Positions 1-11,463 are shown, counted from the stretch's first letter. The stretch: DNA of 64,000 nucleotides from Valencia hispanica (GCA_963556495.2 OY747700.1:619001-683000), one strand, 5' to 3'. Notes: generated by a model not told the origin, from the letters alone. A program made the numbers and translations.

Positions 1-781
1 CCACAGATTTATAAGCATGGTCACAGTTATACTCCCCTCCCCCCAACCCATCTCCCATGCACACACAGTTAAAAGAAAAAGTTAAAAGGACATTGGGCCG
101 AGTGTAGATGAACCATGCAAGGAAACGCCATCAGAGGAGCCATCTGCCCCGGCAGCCGTTGATTAACAGCAGCAGCCGAGGCACTGACACAGGGCACCCA
201 GTGGAGGCAAGGCCAAGACCCCCACCTCCACCCAAGCTCCACCTGTAGAGCACCCAGGCAGTTACAGCCAACCACCACTCCCGGGGCAGAGGGCTCCCAC
301 AGAGGAAACACTGGAACGGGGATTAAGATAAATTAAAGTATAAAAAGAAACGGTAAATTAATGTGCTAAGATTGAAAAGTAAAACTGATAAAAAATATAA
401 TCATATAAAACATCCAAAGCAATTAAACAAACAGTGATAAATAATAATCAGTTAAAAGCTAAGCTAAAAAGGTGAGTCTTGAGCCTGCTCTTAAAACATG
501 AATATTCTCTGCAGCCCTGAGGTTCTACAGCAGCCTGTTCCAGAGGTGAGGGCCATAAAACTGGAAAGACGCCTCGCCATGCTTGTGTGTCCTGACTTTT
601 GGGGTGACAAGTAGACGGCTGCCAGAGGAGCGCAGAGACCGCGAAGGTTTATATGGTAAAAGCAGTTCAGAGAGATAAGAAGGCCCAAGACCATTAAGAC
701 ACTTAAAAACCATTAAAAGAACCTAAAGTTGATCCTGAAATGTACGGGGAGCCAATGCAATGATTTTAAGACCGGTGTAAT
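1..781 (-). mobile_element. L2-clade LINE 3' end (family L2-B), cut by the window edge
   Basis: The reverse complement matches the copy at 54811-56062 almost base for base, including the GC-rich 3' untranslated part. The match stops abruptly near 781 just after the codons for a TPVL-type motif, so this is a 5'-truncated retroposed copy; its 3' TTTGAT tail lies beyond the window start. A tract of T follows the break. Confidence 0.85.
491..781 (-). pseudogene. C-terminal remnant of an L2 LINE reverse-transcriptase ORF
   Basis: The minus strand encodes the end of an L2-type ORF2 protein: LHWLPV-like start, then [25 protein letters not shown] and [11 protein letters not shown]. These are the C-terminal signatures that follow the polymerase domain in L2/CR1-group LINEs. 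The polymerase and endonuclease domains are absent because of 5' truncation, so this cannot make an enzyme. It keeps one open frame of about 60 codons and then drifts into a second frame. The second copy at 55184-55420 encodes the same residues in this stretch. No function is expected. Confidence 0.8.
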
Positions 782-954
782 TTTTTTTTACGTGACCTGT
801 TTGGCAGTGTGGAGCTCAGAATTGGTGTCTGAGTACAGAGTAGAAGACCAACAGATTTACTTTAACAAGCGGAGCAGTACAGCTTTTGCTATAGTCCTCC
901 ACTTGATATATGTGTGAAAAATCTTTATTATGAATTGCTGAGGGTTTTATTTCC

Positions 955-1607
955 TGATGTTATGGACACGGAGACGGAAAATTAAGGGGAAGAAAGAAAG
1001 AAGATGAAGAAGAGAGGTAGGAAACAAAAAGTCATGAGAGAGGGTGAGTTGAAAATACAAGAGAAGAAGGGGAACAAAGAAAACACAGGAAAACATTGAA
1101 GTCTGCCTCCATACCCACAGGACGGCAGAGAGAGGGGAAAAAAAAAAACAAAACACAAAAAAGGAACATTGACAAAACAAACCTAACATTGTGAACTAAG
1201 AATTACACAACCACATCACACAAGAATGGATATAAAAATACAACAACAATGTCACAGAAAAACTCATGGTACCAATTAATCAAGGTCTAGTAATGATAAC
1301 CTCAGCCCAAGAATATATCTGTAAACAACAGAGACCCCACATCTATGTGTGTGTGTTAGCATGCTGGTGCATATAAGGTTTCTCCATAAGAGTGTTTGAT
1401 AGCTGGTGTGAGCAGGCATCAATCCATCTCTCAGGAATCGATGCAGATATGAAGGAGATCGGAGCCAAGACGTCCAAAGGACCCCCAGAGCCCCAGGAGA
1501 ACCCCAGGGGAACGTCCAGCGGCTACTATGCAGGGGCCCGGGGGGCAGCAGTGACAAGGCCACAGGCCCCGCCGGCGACCGGCCGCACCAGGGCGGGCCG
1601 GTCCATG
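955..1607 (-). repeat. GC-rich dispersed repeat family, 3' part (copy 1)
   Basis: Positions 1010-1605 match 41466-42280 at high identity, lacking the SINE that splits the larger copy. On the minus strand it runs from a GC-rich block through a TG-rich segment into a pyrimidine-rich end. It looks like the 3' part of a retroposon, but no coding domain identifies it. The open frames here are not preserved between copies. Family identity unknown. Confidence 0.65.
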
Positions 1608-1655
1608 GACTTTCTAACTTTTAAAAAATCTACTGTACTATATGAAACTATATCC

Positions 1656-2111
1656 TGTAGGGTTGTGTATTGGCAAGAATCTGGCAATGGCCTGATGGAC
1701 GGGTTAAGGTTAGGTGTAAGAAAGAAAATTGTAAAGACATTTATTTCAGTAGTTATCTTTTTTTTGCTTGTGGAGAAGTATTGTATGCAGAATGATATGG
1801 AGATGTGAAGAATTAGTCTGTTTCCACATGCTCTGAGACTGGTCTGCCCTCTGATCCCCTGAGCAGATAAGGAGGGGCCAGCAAAGACCTTAAAAGCCTT
1901 ATAACTGATGGGGGGGTTCCAGGAATGTGGGAAGAAGCTATAAACTGATCTGTATTCTGTTGGAATGCAGAGTGTACTGCCGTCTCATCTTGTACACTCT
2001 CCTTACTTTGCAAGTAAAACTCATTTAATACACCACTGGTTTCTGGTTATCCTTGTTGATGTTGAATGTTCTGTATGTTATAGGTGTCAGAAAGCTATTT
2101 TATCCCTGACA
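1656..2111 (+). mobile_element. Possible solo LTR
   Basis: The segment begins TGTAGGG and ends CCCTGACA, the short inverted TG...CA ends expected of an LTR, and is about 456 bp long. No matching target duplication is evident at its edges and no second copy lies in the window, so this rests on ends and size only. Confidence 0.25.
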
Positions 2112-2123
2112 TTAGGGTTAGTG

Positions 2124-2513
2124 GTACTCTTATATCAGTTCTTCTGTTCATTCTGTGTCTCTGCTCTGTCTTCTCAAACCCCCTAACGGTCATGGCAGAT
2201 GGCCGCTTATACTGAGCTGGGTTCTGCTTCTGGTTCTGCTGGAGGTTTCTTCCTGTTAAAGGAGAGTTTTTCCATTCCACTGTTGCTACATGCTCAGTAT
2301 GAGGGATTGCTGTGGTTGGAGTCTGCATCAACGGGACGCAACCTCAAGTCAATGACTCGATGCAATCTGCTGGGATTCCTTAGACAGAAAACTTTTAAAC
2401 GGATTGGAATGTTTGTATCATTGCATTGAAATTACTTTTCCTGTAAAGTGCCTTGAGATGACATCTACTGTGAATCGGCGTTATATAAATAAACTGAATT
2501 GAATTGAATTAAT
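2124..2513 (+). mobile_element. L2-C LINE 3' end
   Basis: Sense-oriented copy of the family whose 3' end reads CTTGAGATGACATCT ... AAATAAACTGAATTGAATT, ending in TTGAA-type short repeats. It matches the reverse complements of the copies at 7623, 12390, 26130, 26945 and 58304. Only untranslated 3' sequence is present (5' truncated). Confidence 0.75.
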
Positions 2514-2900
2514 ACGATATATATCACAATACAGGGGAGATGATACAATATATTGTGATACTATGGGTAGGACAATATATTGTGATTTTTTAAACTGAAT
2601 TTACCTGTAGAAAAACTGTTACAGCATTCTAAACACTCCAACCTGTCCCCTACATAACAGATCCAATTTTGTTTCAAGTTGATCCCCTAGAACGAAGAAG
2701 GTGAAATAGCCACAATCTACCAGTCATACTTTTATTTTTACTACAAAAATTACTGTCATCATTAATGGTACCATTAAAATTCTAAAAGATAAAAAAAGGA
2801 AAAATGTATACATTGCATTTGAATATGGATACAATATCGCGACATAAAATATCTCAATATATCGGCGAATCAATCATAAAAAAAGGAGTTTTAAGATTAT
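2514..2900. repeat. AT-rich repeat with partly palindromic motifs
   Basis: Variants of the near-palindrome ACAATATATTGTGAT recur near 2530, 2548 and 2572, with related GATACAATATCGCGACAT near 2828 and TATATCGGCG near 2860. This pattern resembles short non-autonomous DNA transposons common in fish, but clear ends and a target duplication were not found. Confidence 0.3.
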
Positions 2901-3495
2901 TTAGCCATATTTTAATTAACTGAACAGAAATCATGTTACTTCAAAGCTTTCTGAGTTCCTGGACACGCTAAATAGCATTATTACATTGAGACGTACTTTG
3001 GGATATATTTAGACAGTCAAAGTCATAAAATCATTCATATCTTGAACCTTCAGTACACCACCTGCAGCAAATAAGAGATCATTAGCTAGATCTGAAAGGT
3101 TAAATAATTTTCCGTTTTTAACTGTGAACTACATTTATCTTCTGTCACTTTATACTGAAGCAGGTTTGAAGGTGTGATAATGAAAAGCGATCCTGGAAAG
3201 ATTAAAACCGTCAAAGTGGCCGACTCCAGCCAGCAGCCAGCAGCAAGCAGCTACAGCCTTTCCTCGGGTTCGTTGTGCTGATTTGGTCCAGAACATTCCA
3301 GGTCAACTGCAGAGGCGTTGCGTGCCAGTAGGCAAGGCAAGAAATTGCTTGGGGCCCCCAGGGGTCTGACAAACTTTGCACCAGTTCAGAAAACCAACAG
3401 TGGTAAGACAGTGAAAAGTCTGCATTGACAGTCATGTTGTGAAACAAATAGGTAGGTTTTGGCTATGAATAATTATAAATAATTATTTAGGGCAA
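2901..3495. other. Unassigned sequence
   Basis: No coding frame, repeat match within the window, or RNA gene was recognised. Composition is AT-rich, with a CAG/CCAGCAGC-rich patch near 3228-3255. Confidence 0.5.
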
Positions 3496-3628
3496 GCCCT
3501 GTGATGGACTGGCGACCTGCCCAGGGTGTATCCCGCCTCTCGCCCCATGACTGCTGGAGATAGGCGCCAGCCCCACGCAATAGGATGAATGGGTACAGAT
3601 AATGGATGGATGGATGGATGGATGGATG
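3496..3628 (+). mobile_element. 5'-truncated retroposon with GGAT tail and 10-bp target duplication
   Basis: The 133-bp unit begins with a CTGTGATGGACTGGCGACC-type block, a very common teleost retroposon 3' end, and ends in (GGAT)n. It is flanked by perfect copies of TTTAGGGCAA at 3486-3495 and 3629-3638, which define the insertion exactly. The LINE that mobilised it cannot be named; a GGAT tail is typical of RTE/Rex3-like machinery. Confidence 0.7.
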
Positions 3629-3939
3629 TTTAGGGCAATTATTAATTAGATTAATAATTATATGTCAAAATTACCAAGTTGGGGCACCATCCTGGGATCC
3701 AGGATACAATGATAGGCAAATATTTCTCATGAAAAAAAGATAATTATGAAATGTTAATTCTCAACTTGTAGTTCTGTTATTAACTATTTTCTAAACTGGG
3801 GTGTGATATACTCCCGAGTACCCAACCACCCAATCTTCCTCACCCTGTTACACGGAGAGAAGTAAACATGGACAGGATGAGCTGCTGAGATCTCACGAGA
3901 GCTGTCCGTAAGTAATATGCTGGGGATACTGATAAAACA

Positions 3940-4550
3940 AACAAATCCACTTCTACCATGCTCTGAGGGAATCTCTGGAGTTCAGCCAAGAACAGGTAGC
4001 ATCACTCGATGCAGAAAACCAAACCCTGAGAGACCATGCAAAGACACTCACTGATTGGATGACGCAGGCGACCGGAGAAAACAAAAGGATTAAGTAAAAC
4101 ATGCTGGATATACAGGCCCGGGGCATGCGGGACAACCTCGTCTTCTCTGGGATCCCAGAAAAGGCAGAGGAAGATGCTTAAACAACTTTCCGAGAATTTC
4201 TCCAACGTCAGTTGAAACTCCCAAGTGACACGGTAAAAAACATCACTTTCCATTGCGTCCACTGGCTCGGAGGTAAAAGGCCCAACAACAGCCGCTCACA
4301 ACCAATTTTTGCTAAATTTGAGCACTACAAGCATAACGAGCAGGTCAGTGGCCGGGACAGAGAGCTGCGTGGAACCAATTACAGTATTAACGATCAATAT
4401 CCGAAAGAGATCCTGGATAGAAGGCGAGTTTTATTCCCAATCAGGAAGAAATATATCAGTGAAGGCATCTGAGCTACAGTAGCAGTAGATAAACTGTATT
4501 TTAATGGTCAGCTGTTCATGGATCAGCAGATCACCTCTTGGCTTTATTAG
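3940..4550 (+). pseudogene. L1-clade ORF1 protein remnant
   Basis: Reading frame pieces give, in order, a heptad-like stretch with SLEFSQEQVASLDAENQ (coiled coil), then NLVFSGIPEKAEEDA, then KLPSDTVKNITFH and LRGTNYSINDQYPKEI. This order is that of the nucleic-acid-binding ORF1 protein of L1 (Transposase_22) with its RRM-like domain and C-terminal domain; fish L1 proteins of this kind bind their own RNA as a trimer. Stops interrupt the frame near 4095 and 4178, and it ends at 4472 in frame but continues as recognisable sequence to about 4548. It lies 150-200 bp upstream of the ORF2 remnant on the same strand, as in an intact L1. Non-functional. Confidence 0.8.
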
Positions 4551-4706
4551 GAACAACAACAGGTTAGTTTGAGTCATGTATCACCGGTTAGATAAAAGTT
4601 GTTTTATCAGGTAATTATAATTTAATGAAAGCACATCTCTGTAAAATTGTCTTGTGTTTATCTGTGTCTATGGTGACATGTACTGTCCAACTTTAGTCAC
4701 ACAACT

Positions 4707-5641
4707 ATGGCTACTCTAAGGTTTGTCACATGGAATGTTCATGGAACTGCCACTAGAGAGAAAAGAATTAAGAATTTTAACCAGCTTAAAAGATTAAAGG
4801 CAGATGTTGTCTTGTTACAAGAAACTCATAAATCTACCTCAGCTGCAGAAGATCTTAAATTACATGAGATTCCTAATCTGTTTTCTGCATGCTATAACTC
4901 TAGACAAAGGGGAGTAGCAATATTAATAATTAAAAATGTTAATTTTACAGTATTAGACACAGTTACAGATCCAGAGGTTAGATTTATAATAATAAAACTA
5001 TATATACATAACCAAAAGTTTTGTATTGTCAGTATATATGGCCCAAATGTTGATGACCCATTAATCTTTCATTCCTTCTTCTGTGCACTTTCTGAACATT
5101 TGGATTACTCACTACTTCTTAGGGCGACCTCAACTTTGCTTTAAATATAGAAATAGACAGGCTCGGTACAGTGGGGACTCAGCGCAGCTGGCAATCTATT
5201 GATTATAGTTAAGCAGTACATGAGTGATTATGGACTTTGTGATGCATTGTGATCTCTTCACCCCAATGATGGGAAATATAAATTTTTCTCAAATGTCCAC
5301 CATTCTTATTCTCAACCGGATTATTTTTTTCAGTCAGCAGCTCACTGTTGACTGACATCTCAGACATTGAGATACACCCTATAGTTGTTAGCGATCATGC
5401 TCCTGTTTTTTTAACTCTAGTAAATAAGAAAGAAATTCCACAAAGCAAAAATTGGAGACTCAATACATCATTGCTTCAAATGAAGATTTTATTAAATATT
5501 TCAAAAAAGAGTGGGCTTCATATTTGGAGTTTAATTACCTCCCTGGTATGTCTCCATCCATTTCCTGGGAGACAGGAAAAGTTGTGCTTAGAGGTAAAAT
5601 AATCTTATTCTCATCAAATAAAAAGAAAATAGAAAACAGAA
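4707..5641 (+). pseudogene. L1-clade ORF2 endonuclease remnant
   Basis: The start gives RFVTWNVHG, then LLQETHKS, RGVAILI and SIYGPN, the N-terminal apurinic/apyrimidinic endonuclease of L1 ORF2; HPIVVSDHAPV near 5370-5405 is the SDH catalytic motif at the end of that domain. The first 145 codons are open, then frameshifts and stops follow near 5125-5340. The region after the endonuclease (WRLNTSLL, FIKYFKKEWA, GKVVLRGKII) continues to about 5641, where the gypsy LTR begins. The reverse-transcriptase part is missing. ORF1 directly upstream supports one L1 copy. Not functional. Confidence 0.85.
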
Positions 5642-5836
5642 TGTAGTAAAATGCATTGAAAGTGTTGTACATGCAGGGAGTCTCTAGGAGAAATAGTTTT
5701 CACTTTCATTGTTGTCACTGAGAAAAAGAAGAAAAAGTCGTTGTGTTGGAGGCAGCCATGTTCAGAGTTTATAATAAAAGCCACAGAACAATGGATTAAC
5801 AAGTGGATGTCTGGTCCCTCTTCAAGATATTACACA
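5642..5836 (+). mobile_element. Short 5' LTR of a Ty3/gypsy element
   Basis: Begins TGTAGTA and ends near TATTACACA, giving TG...CA ends with a weak inverted repeat; about 195 bp. It carries an AATAAAA signal near 5773. It is followed at once by TTTTGGCGACGAGG, a sequence found just after the 5' LTR of many gypsy elements. It was inserted into the L1 ORF2. The exact 3' end is uncertain by 2 bp. Confidence 0.65.
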
Positions 5837-6169
5837 TTTTGGCGACGAGGATAAAAGTGAGAGCTGGATGGGAACAGCTGAGCTAGTAAGTGCTGCAGTT
5901 TATGACGGAGTTAAGGTGTCGGCCTGTGGAGCTGCTTCTGCATGTGTGCTGGACCTGTTATGAAATGAAAAATGGGGGCCGTGATAGGAACAGTGTCCCT
6001 TTAACAGTGAGTCTCAGTCCTGGGATGAATACAGTGAGAGGCTGGATTTTGTTCTTTGAGACAAATGAGACAGATGATGCTGATAAGAAGAAAGCTGTTT
6101 TGTTAAGTTGAGTGGGTCCTACTACTTACAGCTTATTGAGGAGCTTGCTCAGCCCGGAGACACCGAAAG

Positions 6170-6760
6170 ATGAGACATATGGTCAGCTGATAAAGACGCT
6201 CCAGGCTCATTTCAACCCAAAACCGAGCCAGATTGTCCAGAGATTTAAGTTTAACTCATGGATGCAGAAGAATTGAGAAACTTTGGCTGAGTATGTGGCC
6301 GAGTTACAGACACTGACTCAACACTGCGAATATGGAGATGTTTTGCCACAAATGCTTAGAGACAGACTGGTGTGTGGTGTAAACGATGACAGGATGCATA
6401 GAAGGCTGTTGTCGGAAGCTTACCTGACGTTTGATAAGGCTCTTAAGTTGTGCCAAGCTAAAGAGTTGGCATCTAAAGATGTGAAAGATTTGGGGAGGAC
6501 GCTGGTGGAAGATGCTCCTCAGCCTTCTCGCTTAACCGGTGGTCAGACTGGGCACAGACTGTCTATGGAAGGTGCCCAGCGGAAGGTTCGTAGCGGTTAC
6601 AGATGTAATGGATGACATATAGCACCTGAATGCAAGTTCGCTTCAGAGCTGTGTCATAAATGTGGAAAAAGGGGTCATATTAAGAGAGCCTGCAGAACCA
6701 AGTCGGGGCCAAAAGAAAAACACAAGGGGGCCAAAAGAACAGAAAAAGGGAGTCAAATAC
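6170..6760 (+). pseudogene. Gypsy gag remnant with two zinc knuckles
   Basis: The frame gives YVAELQTLTQHCEYGD, MLRDRLVCGVNDDRM, LTFDKALKLCQAKE and KDVKDL, hallmarks of the Mag-type gypsy Gag capsid region. It is followed by a first CCHC-like knuckle (CNG...H...C, with a stop in the middle near 6613) and a second, CHKCGKRGHIKRAC, near 6655-6695. Gag forms the particle and binds RNA through the knuckles. The frame is open for 110 codons (6283-6615) but has a stop at about 6275 and the knuckle stop, so it is dead. Confidence 0.8.
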
Positions 6761-6869
6761 AGGACGAAGGACTCTAAGAAGAAAAGGAGGAGAGTGACAT
6801 ATAGTACACCGAGGGAATTAGTACAATTTATAACATGTCACATGACCTGCCCAAAGTTGCTCCCATTAC

Positions 6870-7290
6870 TCGCTAGGTGAAAATTAACGGACTGGAGGTG
6901 ACATTTGAAGTAGACACAGGCTGTGGGGTGACATATTAAGTAAACAGCGATACATACAGCTATGGAAAAAACAGCCATTTCAGAACTAAACCCATGTTCA
7001 TTGAAGTTAAAAACTTATACTGGGGAGAGGTTAGAAGTTCTGGGGATGACAAAAGTTGAGGTTCAGCACGAGGACACAAAAGAAATACTTCCTGTTATGA
7101 TAGTAGACGGGACAGGACCAAACCTGTTGGGGCGCAGCTGGCTGCAGCAACTTGCCATAACTAACCAACTGGTTAACCAGGTGGGCCCGCCATCTACAAA
7201 AACTCTGGCGGATGTACTGGGAAGCCACGCAGAGGTCTTCAAGGATGGGCTGGGGAAGATGGAGGGTGTGGAAGCCAAGATTTATGTGGA
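6870..7290 (+). pseudogene. Gypsy aspartic protease and linker remnant
   Basis: VTFEVDTGCGVT near 6899-6935 has the DTG catalytic triad of the retropepsin fold; a stop follows soon after. The next frame (6962-7315) contains LEVLGMTKVEVQHEDTKEILPVMIV and GPNLLGRSWL, the second half of a gypsy protease, where LLGRDWL-like motifs are usual. It then reads into the linker (HAEVFKDGLGKMEGVEAKIYVD) that precedes reverse transcriptase. Two frames are needed, so the gene is broken. Confidence 0.75.
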
Positions 7291-7299
7291 CACAGCCAC

Positions 7300-7622
7300 A
7301 TTTTATAAACACTGACCAGTACCCTATGCTGTCAAACCGATGGTGGAAAGGGAGATTCAAAAACTGTTGGATGAACAGATTATAGAGCCAGTCCAGTTTG
7401 CAGAGTGGGCTGCCAGCATAGTCCCTGTTCAGAAACCAGATGGCTCCATCAGAATTTGTGGGGATTACAAGCTAATTATCAACAGAGTTTCCAAACTGGA
7501 GCAATACCCAACTCCTAAAGTGGAGGATGTGTTCGCTCAACTATCAAGGGGAAGGCATTTTACCAAGCTGGACATGAGCCATGCTTATCAATAAGTGGTG
7601 CTGGATGAAGAATCCAGGAAAT
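7300..7622 (+). pseudogene. Gypsy reverse-transcriptase N-terminal remnant
   Basis: EREIQKLLDEQIIEPVQ, WAASIVPVQKPDGSIRICGDYK and FTKLDMSHAYQ match the fingers and motif-A region of gypsy reverse transcriptase; the D of KLDMS is the first catalytic aspartate. A stop replaces a Gln just after HAYQ, and the sequence breaks off at about 7622 before the DD of motif C. It is fused to an L2-C end, so nothing downstream remains. Confidence 0.85.
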
Positions 7623-8355
7623 ATTCAATTCAGTTTTTCAATTCAGTTTATTTATATAGAGCCAATTCACAACAGATGTCATCTCAAGGCACTTAACAAG
7701 AAGTCATTTCAATACATTTATACAAACATTCTAATCAGTTAAAAAGTTTCATATTTAAGGAATCCCAGCAGATTGCGTCAGTCATTGGCGTGAGGTTGGG
7801 CCCCGTTGATGAAGACTTTCCAACCACAGCAATCCTTCAGCAATCCCTCATACTGAGCAAGCATGTAGCGACGGTGGAGAGGAAAAACTCCCCTTTAACA
7901 GGAAGAAACCTCCAACAGAATCTGGCTCAGTAGGAGCGGCCGTCTGCCACGACCGTCTGGGGGATTGAGAAGACAGAGCACAGACACAATAGAAACAGAA
8001 GATCTGATATAAGAGAACTTTCTATGTTACAGAAAGTAAAAAGTTGATAACAGGACACAGTGGATGTTCAGTTACTGGGAGGATTATCCCAGTCGATGCC
8101 CCCCGTCCAACAGGGCATTGCAGCCAAGCAGGATACCAGACCAGGTATATCTTCTATGGAGAGAAAAACACTGAGAGAAAACAAAGTTAACAGTCGAAAT
8201 AACAGAATGTACTGTAATACAACTGGAGAGTCGTAGGAGAAAAGGAAGTAGCAGAGTGAAGAAAGTTGGTAAGTCTGTCCTCCAGCAGTCTAAGCCTATA
8301 GCAGCATAACTAGAGAGATAGCTCAGGATGACATAAGCCACTCTAAGTATAAGCT
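7623..8355 (-). mobile_element. L2-C LINE 3' end
   Basis: The plus strand starts TTCAATTCAG, TTTATTTATATAGAGCC and runs through GCATGTAGCGACGGTGGAGAGG and TGCCCCCCGTCCAACAG to TAAGTATAAGCTT, matching the copies at 12390 and 26945. On the minus strand this is a 3' untranslated region ending in TTGAA repeats. The 5' part is missing; it abuts the GC-rich repeat at 8356. Confidence 0.8.
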
Positions 8356-9250
8356 TAGTGTGGGCTTTGGCAGTCTGCTTGTCTCCATCCTAGAGAATAG
8401 GGAGACCACTTCCTGGGTCTGGGGGCTGGTTCCTCTGTTGGGGCATCATTACCTGGACCTGGGAAGTGTGTATTGGGAGTTTGAGCAAGGAACATATGAC
8501 TGTGTATTCCAGTGTATAAGTTAGGTTGGGTCCTGGACTGCCCTCTCGTCTGGCGCATTTCAGGCCCCCCACCAAATGAGGGGCCTATTTCTCCCTGCGG
8601 GTGACTAATGCCTCGGCCCACCAGTCTGTTGGTGGCTCTCAGTGTCCAGGGATGGGTGCTTGGGGTGCACGCCGGTTCGTCCCTGGTGCCTGCCTGGCCG
8701 GGCCTTGGTGGACTGGGGTATCGGCCGGTGTGCTGGGCTGATGTTCTCCTTTCTGCACCATTGGGCGGGAAGCTTCTTTGGGAGGGGCCAGTTTGGGCAT
8801 TGTTTGGTGGGCATTGTCGGGTGCCTTGGCGGGGTTCAGGTCCAGCGTCTCCACTTGATCGCCTGCTCTGTATGTTTCGTGCTTAGTAAGCTCAATGGTG
8901 GGTTTGATTGACCTTGGTTGGATGCTTGTTCTTGATGCTATATGGTGTGCGGGATTGAGGGAACTGGGAGATTGACCCAGGGTGGCGCTGGCAGCGGCGC
9001 ATGATGACCATTGGCTGGCCATGGCCACCGCGACCCACCAGGTCCCTGCTGGGGGGTGGAGTGCCCTTGGGTCTCTGGGCCCATGGCTGGATCCGCCCTG
9101 TTGCGGGCGGAGCCCGTGGGCTCGTCGCTGCTCCTCTTTGGGAGGCTGCGCTCAGCCCTGCTTTCGTCTTCCTGGGGCTCCTGTGCTTTGCGGGTCCTTT
9201 GGATGTCTATTGCTCCGATCTCTTTCGTGTCTGCGTCAGATTTTAGCTGC
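8356..9250 (+). repeat. GC-rich dispersed repeat family (copy 2, opposite orientation, diverged)
   Basis: Blocks such as GGTTGGGTCCTGGACTGCCCTC, CCCTGCTGGGGGG and GAGCCCGTGGGCTCGTC align with the minus strand of 41990-42660, with many changes and indels. Several overlapping open frames exist but the frame is not conserved between copies, so none is called as a gene. Family unidentified. Confidence 0.6.
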
Positions 9251-9379
9251 TTTCCTGGCTCATCCTGTTCTTTCTATCTCCAATACTTGTATATCTCGAT
9301 CTTTGTACCCAAAAGTTAATGGTAAATGGCCTGCATTTGTATGGCCTTTTTCAGTCAGAGGACCACAAAGTGCTTAATT

Positions 9380-9640
9380 AATTAAGTTTTGTTTCTATTC
9401 AGCTGGAGAAAGTTATGGCACATCCACCCATTGATTTGGATCCATTCTGTTCATCTGCTCAACGTTTTAATGGGTTCAAAGGCACATCAGACATTGTGAT
9501 ATAAAGCTGAGTATCATCTGCATTGTTATGGTAAATAATCTTATCACTCTAAGCTAGGGGGGAGTATGTGGATATTAAATATGAGGGGCCCCATAATAGA
9601 GCGCTGAGGCACCCCTCATATGATTTCTGTCCACTCTTCT
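9380..9640 (-). pseudogene. L2-clade reverse-transcriptase fragment (motif C region)
   Basis: The reverse complement corresponds to the L2-A copy at 20430-20700: a GxPQG-downstream PLLFNI-like block, a degenerate DDTQLY catalytic region near 9495-9520, and [12 protein letters not shown] sequence near 9395-9420. Substitutions exceed those of the other L2-A copies, so it is an older or related family. Both ends are truncated. Confidence 0.7.
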
Positions 9641-10970
9641 AGGAACATAAAATCAGAACATCTGTGAATGCAGTCCTCCTCTATATGGACCAGCCTGGAA
9701 GGATCTTACCTCCATCTTCCCCACTCAGTGCCATAAGATGGGACACTGGGGATGTTCCAGAAAGAGCAGATAGGAACCAACAGAGAAACTTTAAGAGATC
9801 AATGGCCAGAATGAAATGATGGAAAAACCGCAGATGCAGAATCAAGGTGAATATTGTAAAAAAAAAAAAAAGAGGTAGGCAGTGAAGTGTCAGGCTTGTG
9901 TGTTTAAAGAGTGATAACAGTGTGTGTGCTTAGGGCTGGAGAGGATGTGTGTGTTTCAGACACCAGAGTAAAGTCCTTATTATGATGAAGGGACGAGGAA
10001 GAAAAACCAATCACAGCTGGCTCTCTCCCAGCTCAGCAGAGAAGAGAGAAATTGCTATGCCCTCAAGAAACATCAATTCATTTGGTCCAAACACACACCT
10101 GCACACACACTCACACACATGCAGACAATGCTCATTCTGATGGAACACACCTTTACATGGCAGCAGAGAAGCTTTACAATCAGAAAGTTTCTTCCAACTC
10201 TGCTCTAAGAGCCATGCTTGTCAGTAATTGCTCTGTGAAACTGCTGCAGCAGCACGCTGAGCTAAAAACACATCCACATACTCGGCCACGTCTCAAGTGT
10301 TTGGCTGGAGCTCAGCAGTTTCATTTATGTCTGTTTCTGTCTGTCGATACAGAGCTGTGTGCATAAATTGACCGCTGGGCAGTCATGTTTTTATGACTTC
10401 ATAAACGAGCTGCAGCCTCCCTCAGGATTTATATGTTGGTATGTTTGTGTCAGCCCAGCCGCTGCACTTCTTATTTACTGTATGATGCAGGCACACATGT
10501 GGACTTTCTCTCTGTGTGGGTTGGTTTACACTTTTCTTAGCTTCATGTTTTATCTTATAAGTGAAGTCCCAGCGCCGCTTGGAGCACCGTGACATTGACT
10601 TTGATTCCGTGGCTTAATACTAACAGCTTCCTTCGGGGAAAACAAGAGCGGTGACTAACAGTAAGGGAGCGATCCACAATATACAGCATTTACTGAACAG
10701 GTGGAAGTGATATTTCTGTAAGCCCCCCCCCCCCGAGACATTCATGTACACAGATAACAGACAGAATGAGTGTTCTGAAAACAGACTTGAGAGGATGCAT
10801 GTGGTGCAATGCTGGTTCTCTCACATACAGTAGCTAATGTAGGAGATACAAAATATTCCAAAAAATACTAAATGCATCCCAGTGAGCAGAAAACAAAGAC
10901 TTGGAAAACAGTTTTTACAACGTTACCTAAAAAAGTATACATTGTTCATGTCCTTATGTTCAGCTGAAGT
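9641..10970. other. Unassigned sequence with small low-complexity tracts
   Basis: No protein domain or window-internal repeat was recognised. There is a poly-A tract near 9859-9872, a CA-rich patch near 10092-10128, and a run of 12-13 C near 10722-10734. Open frames here are short and low-complexity. Confidence 0.5.
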
Positions 10971-11463
10971 TGTCGGGATCTGGGGTTGTTTGGGTTTTTC
11001 TTCTTTGGTTGCAGTTTGGTCATTTCTGTTTGTTGCTTAGCTGTAGTAATTCTCTTTGTTGGATGAGTTTCTTATTCATTTCTGATTAGATTTTTCAGGT
11101 TTTGTTTATTCCTTTCCACTAGCATTATGTTTTGTTTGTTTATTCCTCCCCTGCTCCTTTCATTGTTCTCTCTCTCCCTCACTCTTCCCAGCTTATCATC
11201 ATATCCCTATTTCCCTCTGCCTGCTCCCTCTCCCAACTGCCACCACTCACCTCTGATTGGCTCTTCAGGCTTCTTTGGGATTTTCACCTTTCCCTCATTA
11301 CGTCAACTCCCTTCTTTTATTCATACTTTGCCTTTTGTTTCGTTTAATTTCCTTGCATATCCATTCCCATTTGTAAGTTTCATAATTATTTTCTTTAAAG
11401 ATTCTGAATTATATTCTGCCTCACATACTGGTTTCTGGGTCCCACTATCAACAAACCCTGACA
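10971..11463 (+). mobile_element. Probable solo LTR (493 bp)
   Basis: The unit begins TGTCGGGATC and ends AACCCTGACA, a good terminal inverted pair (TGTCGGG/CCCTGACA). It has a T-rich 5' half and CT-rich 3' half, as in fish gypsy LTRs. No internal retroelement sequence adjoins. The flanks (GAAGT / GAAAC) do not give a convincing duplication. Confidence 0.5.

Larger units (their letters stand above)
5837..7622 (+). mobile_element. Ty3/gypsy (probably Mag-like) internal region, 3' truncated
   Basis: Leader, gag, protease and the first part of reverse transcriptase follow the LTR in the normal order. The copy stops inside reverse transcriptase near 7622, where an L2-C end takes over; RNase H, integrase and the 3' LTR are absent. 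Its coding parts are listed separately. Confidence 0.8.

Noticed and set aside
3600..3628. GGAT run as an independent microsatellite
   Set aside because: It is the tail of a retroposon defined by a perfect 10-bp target duplication.
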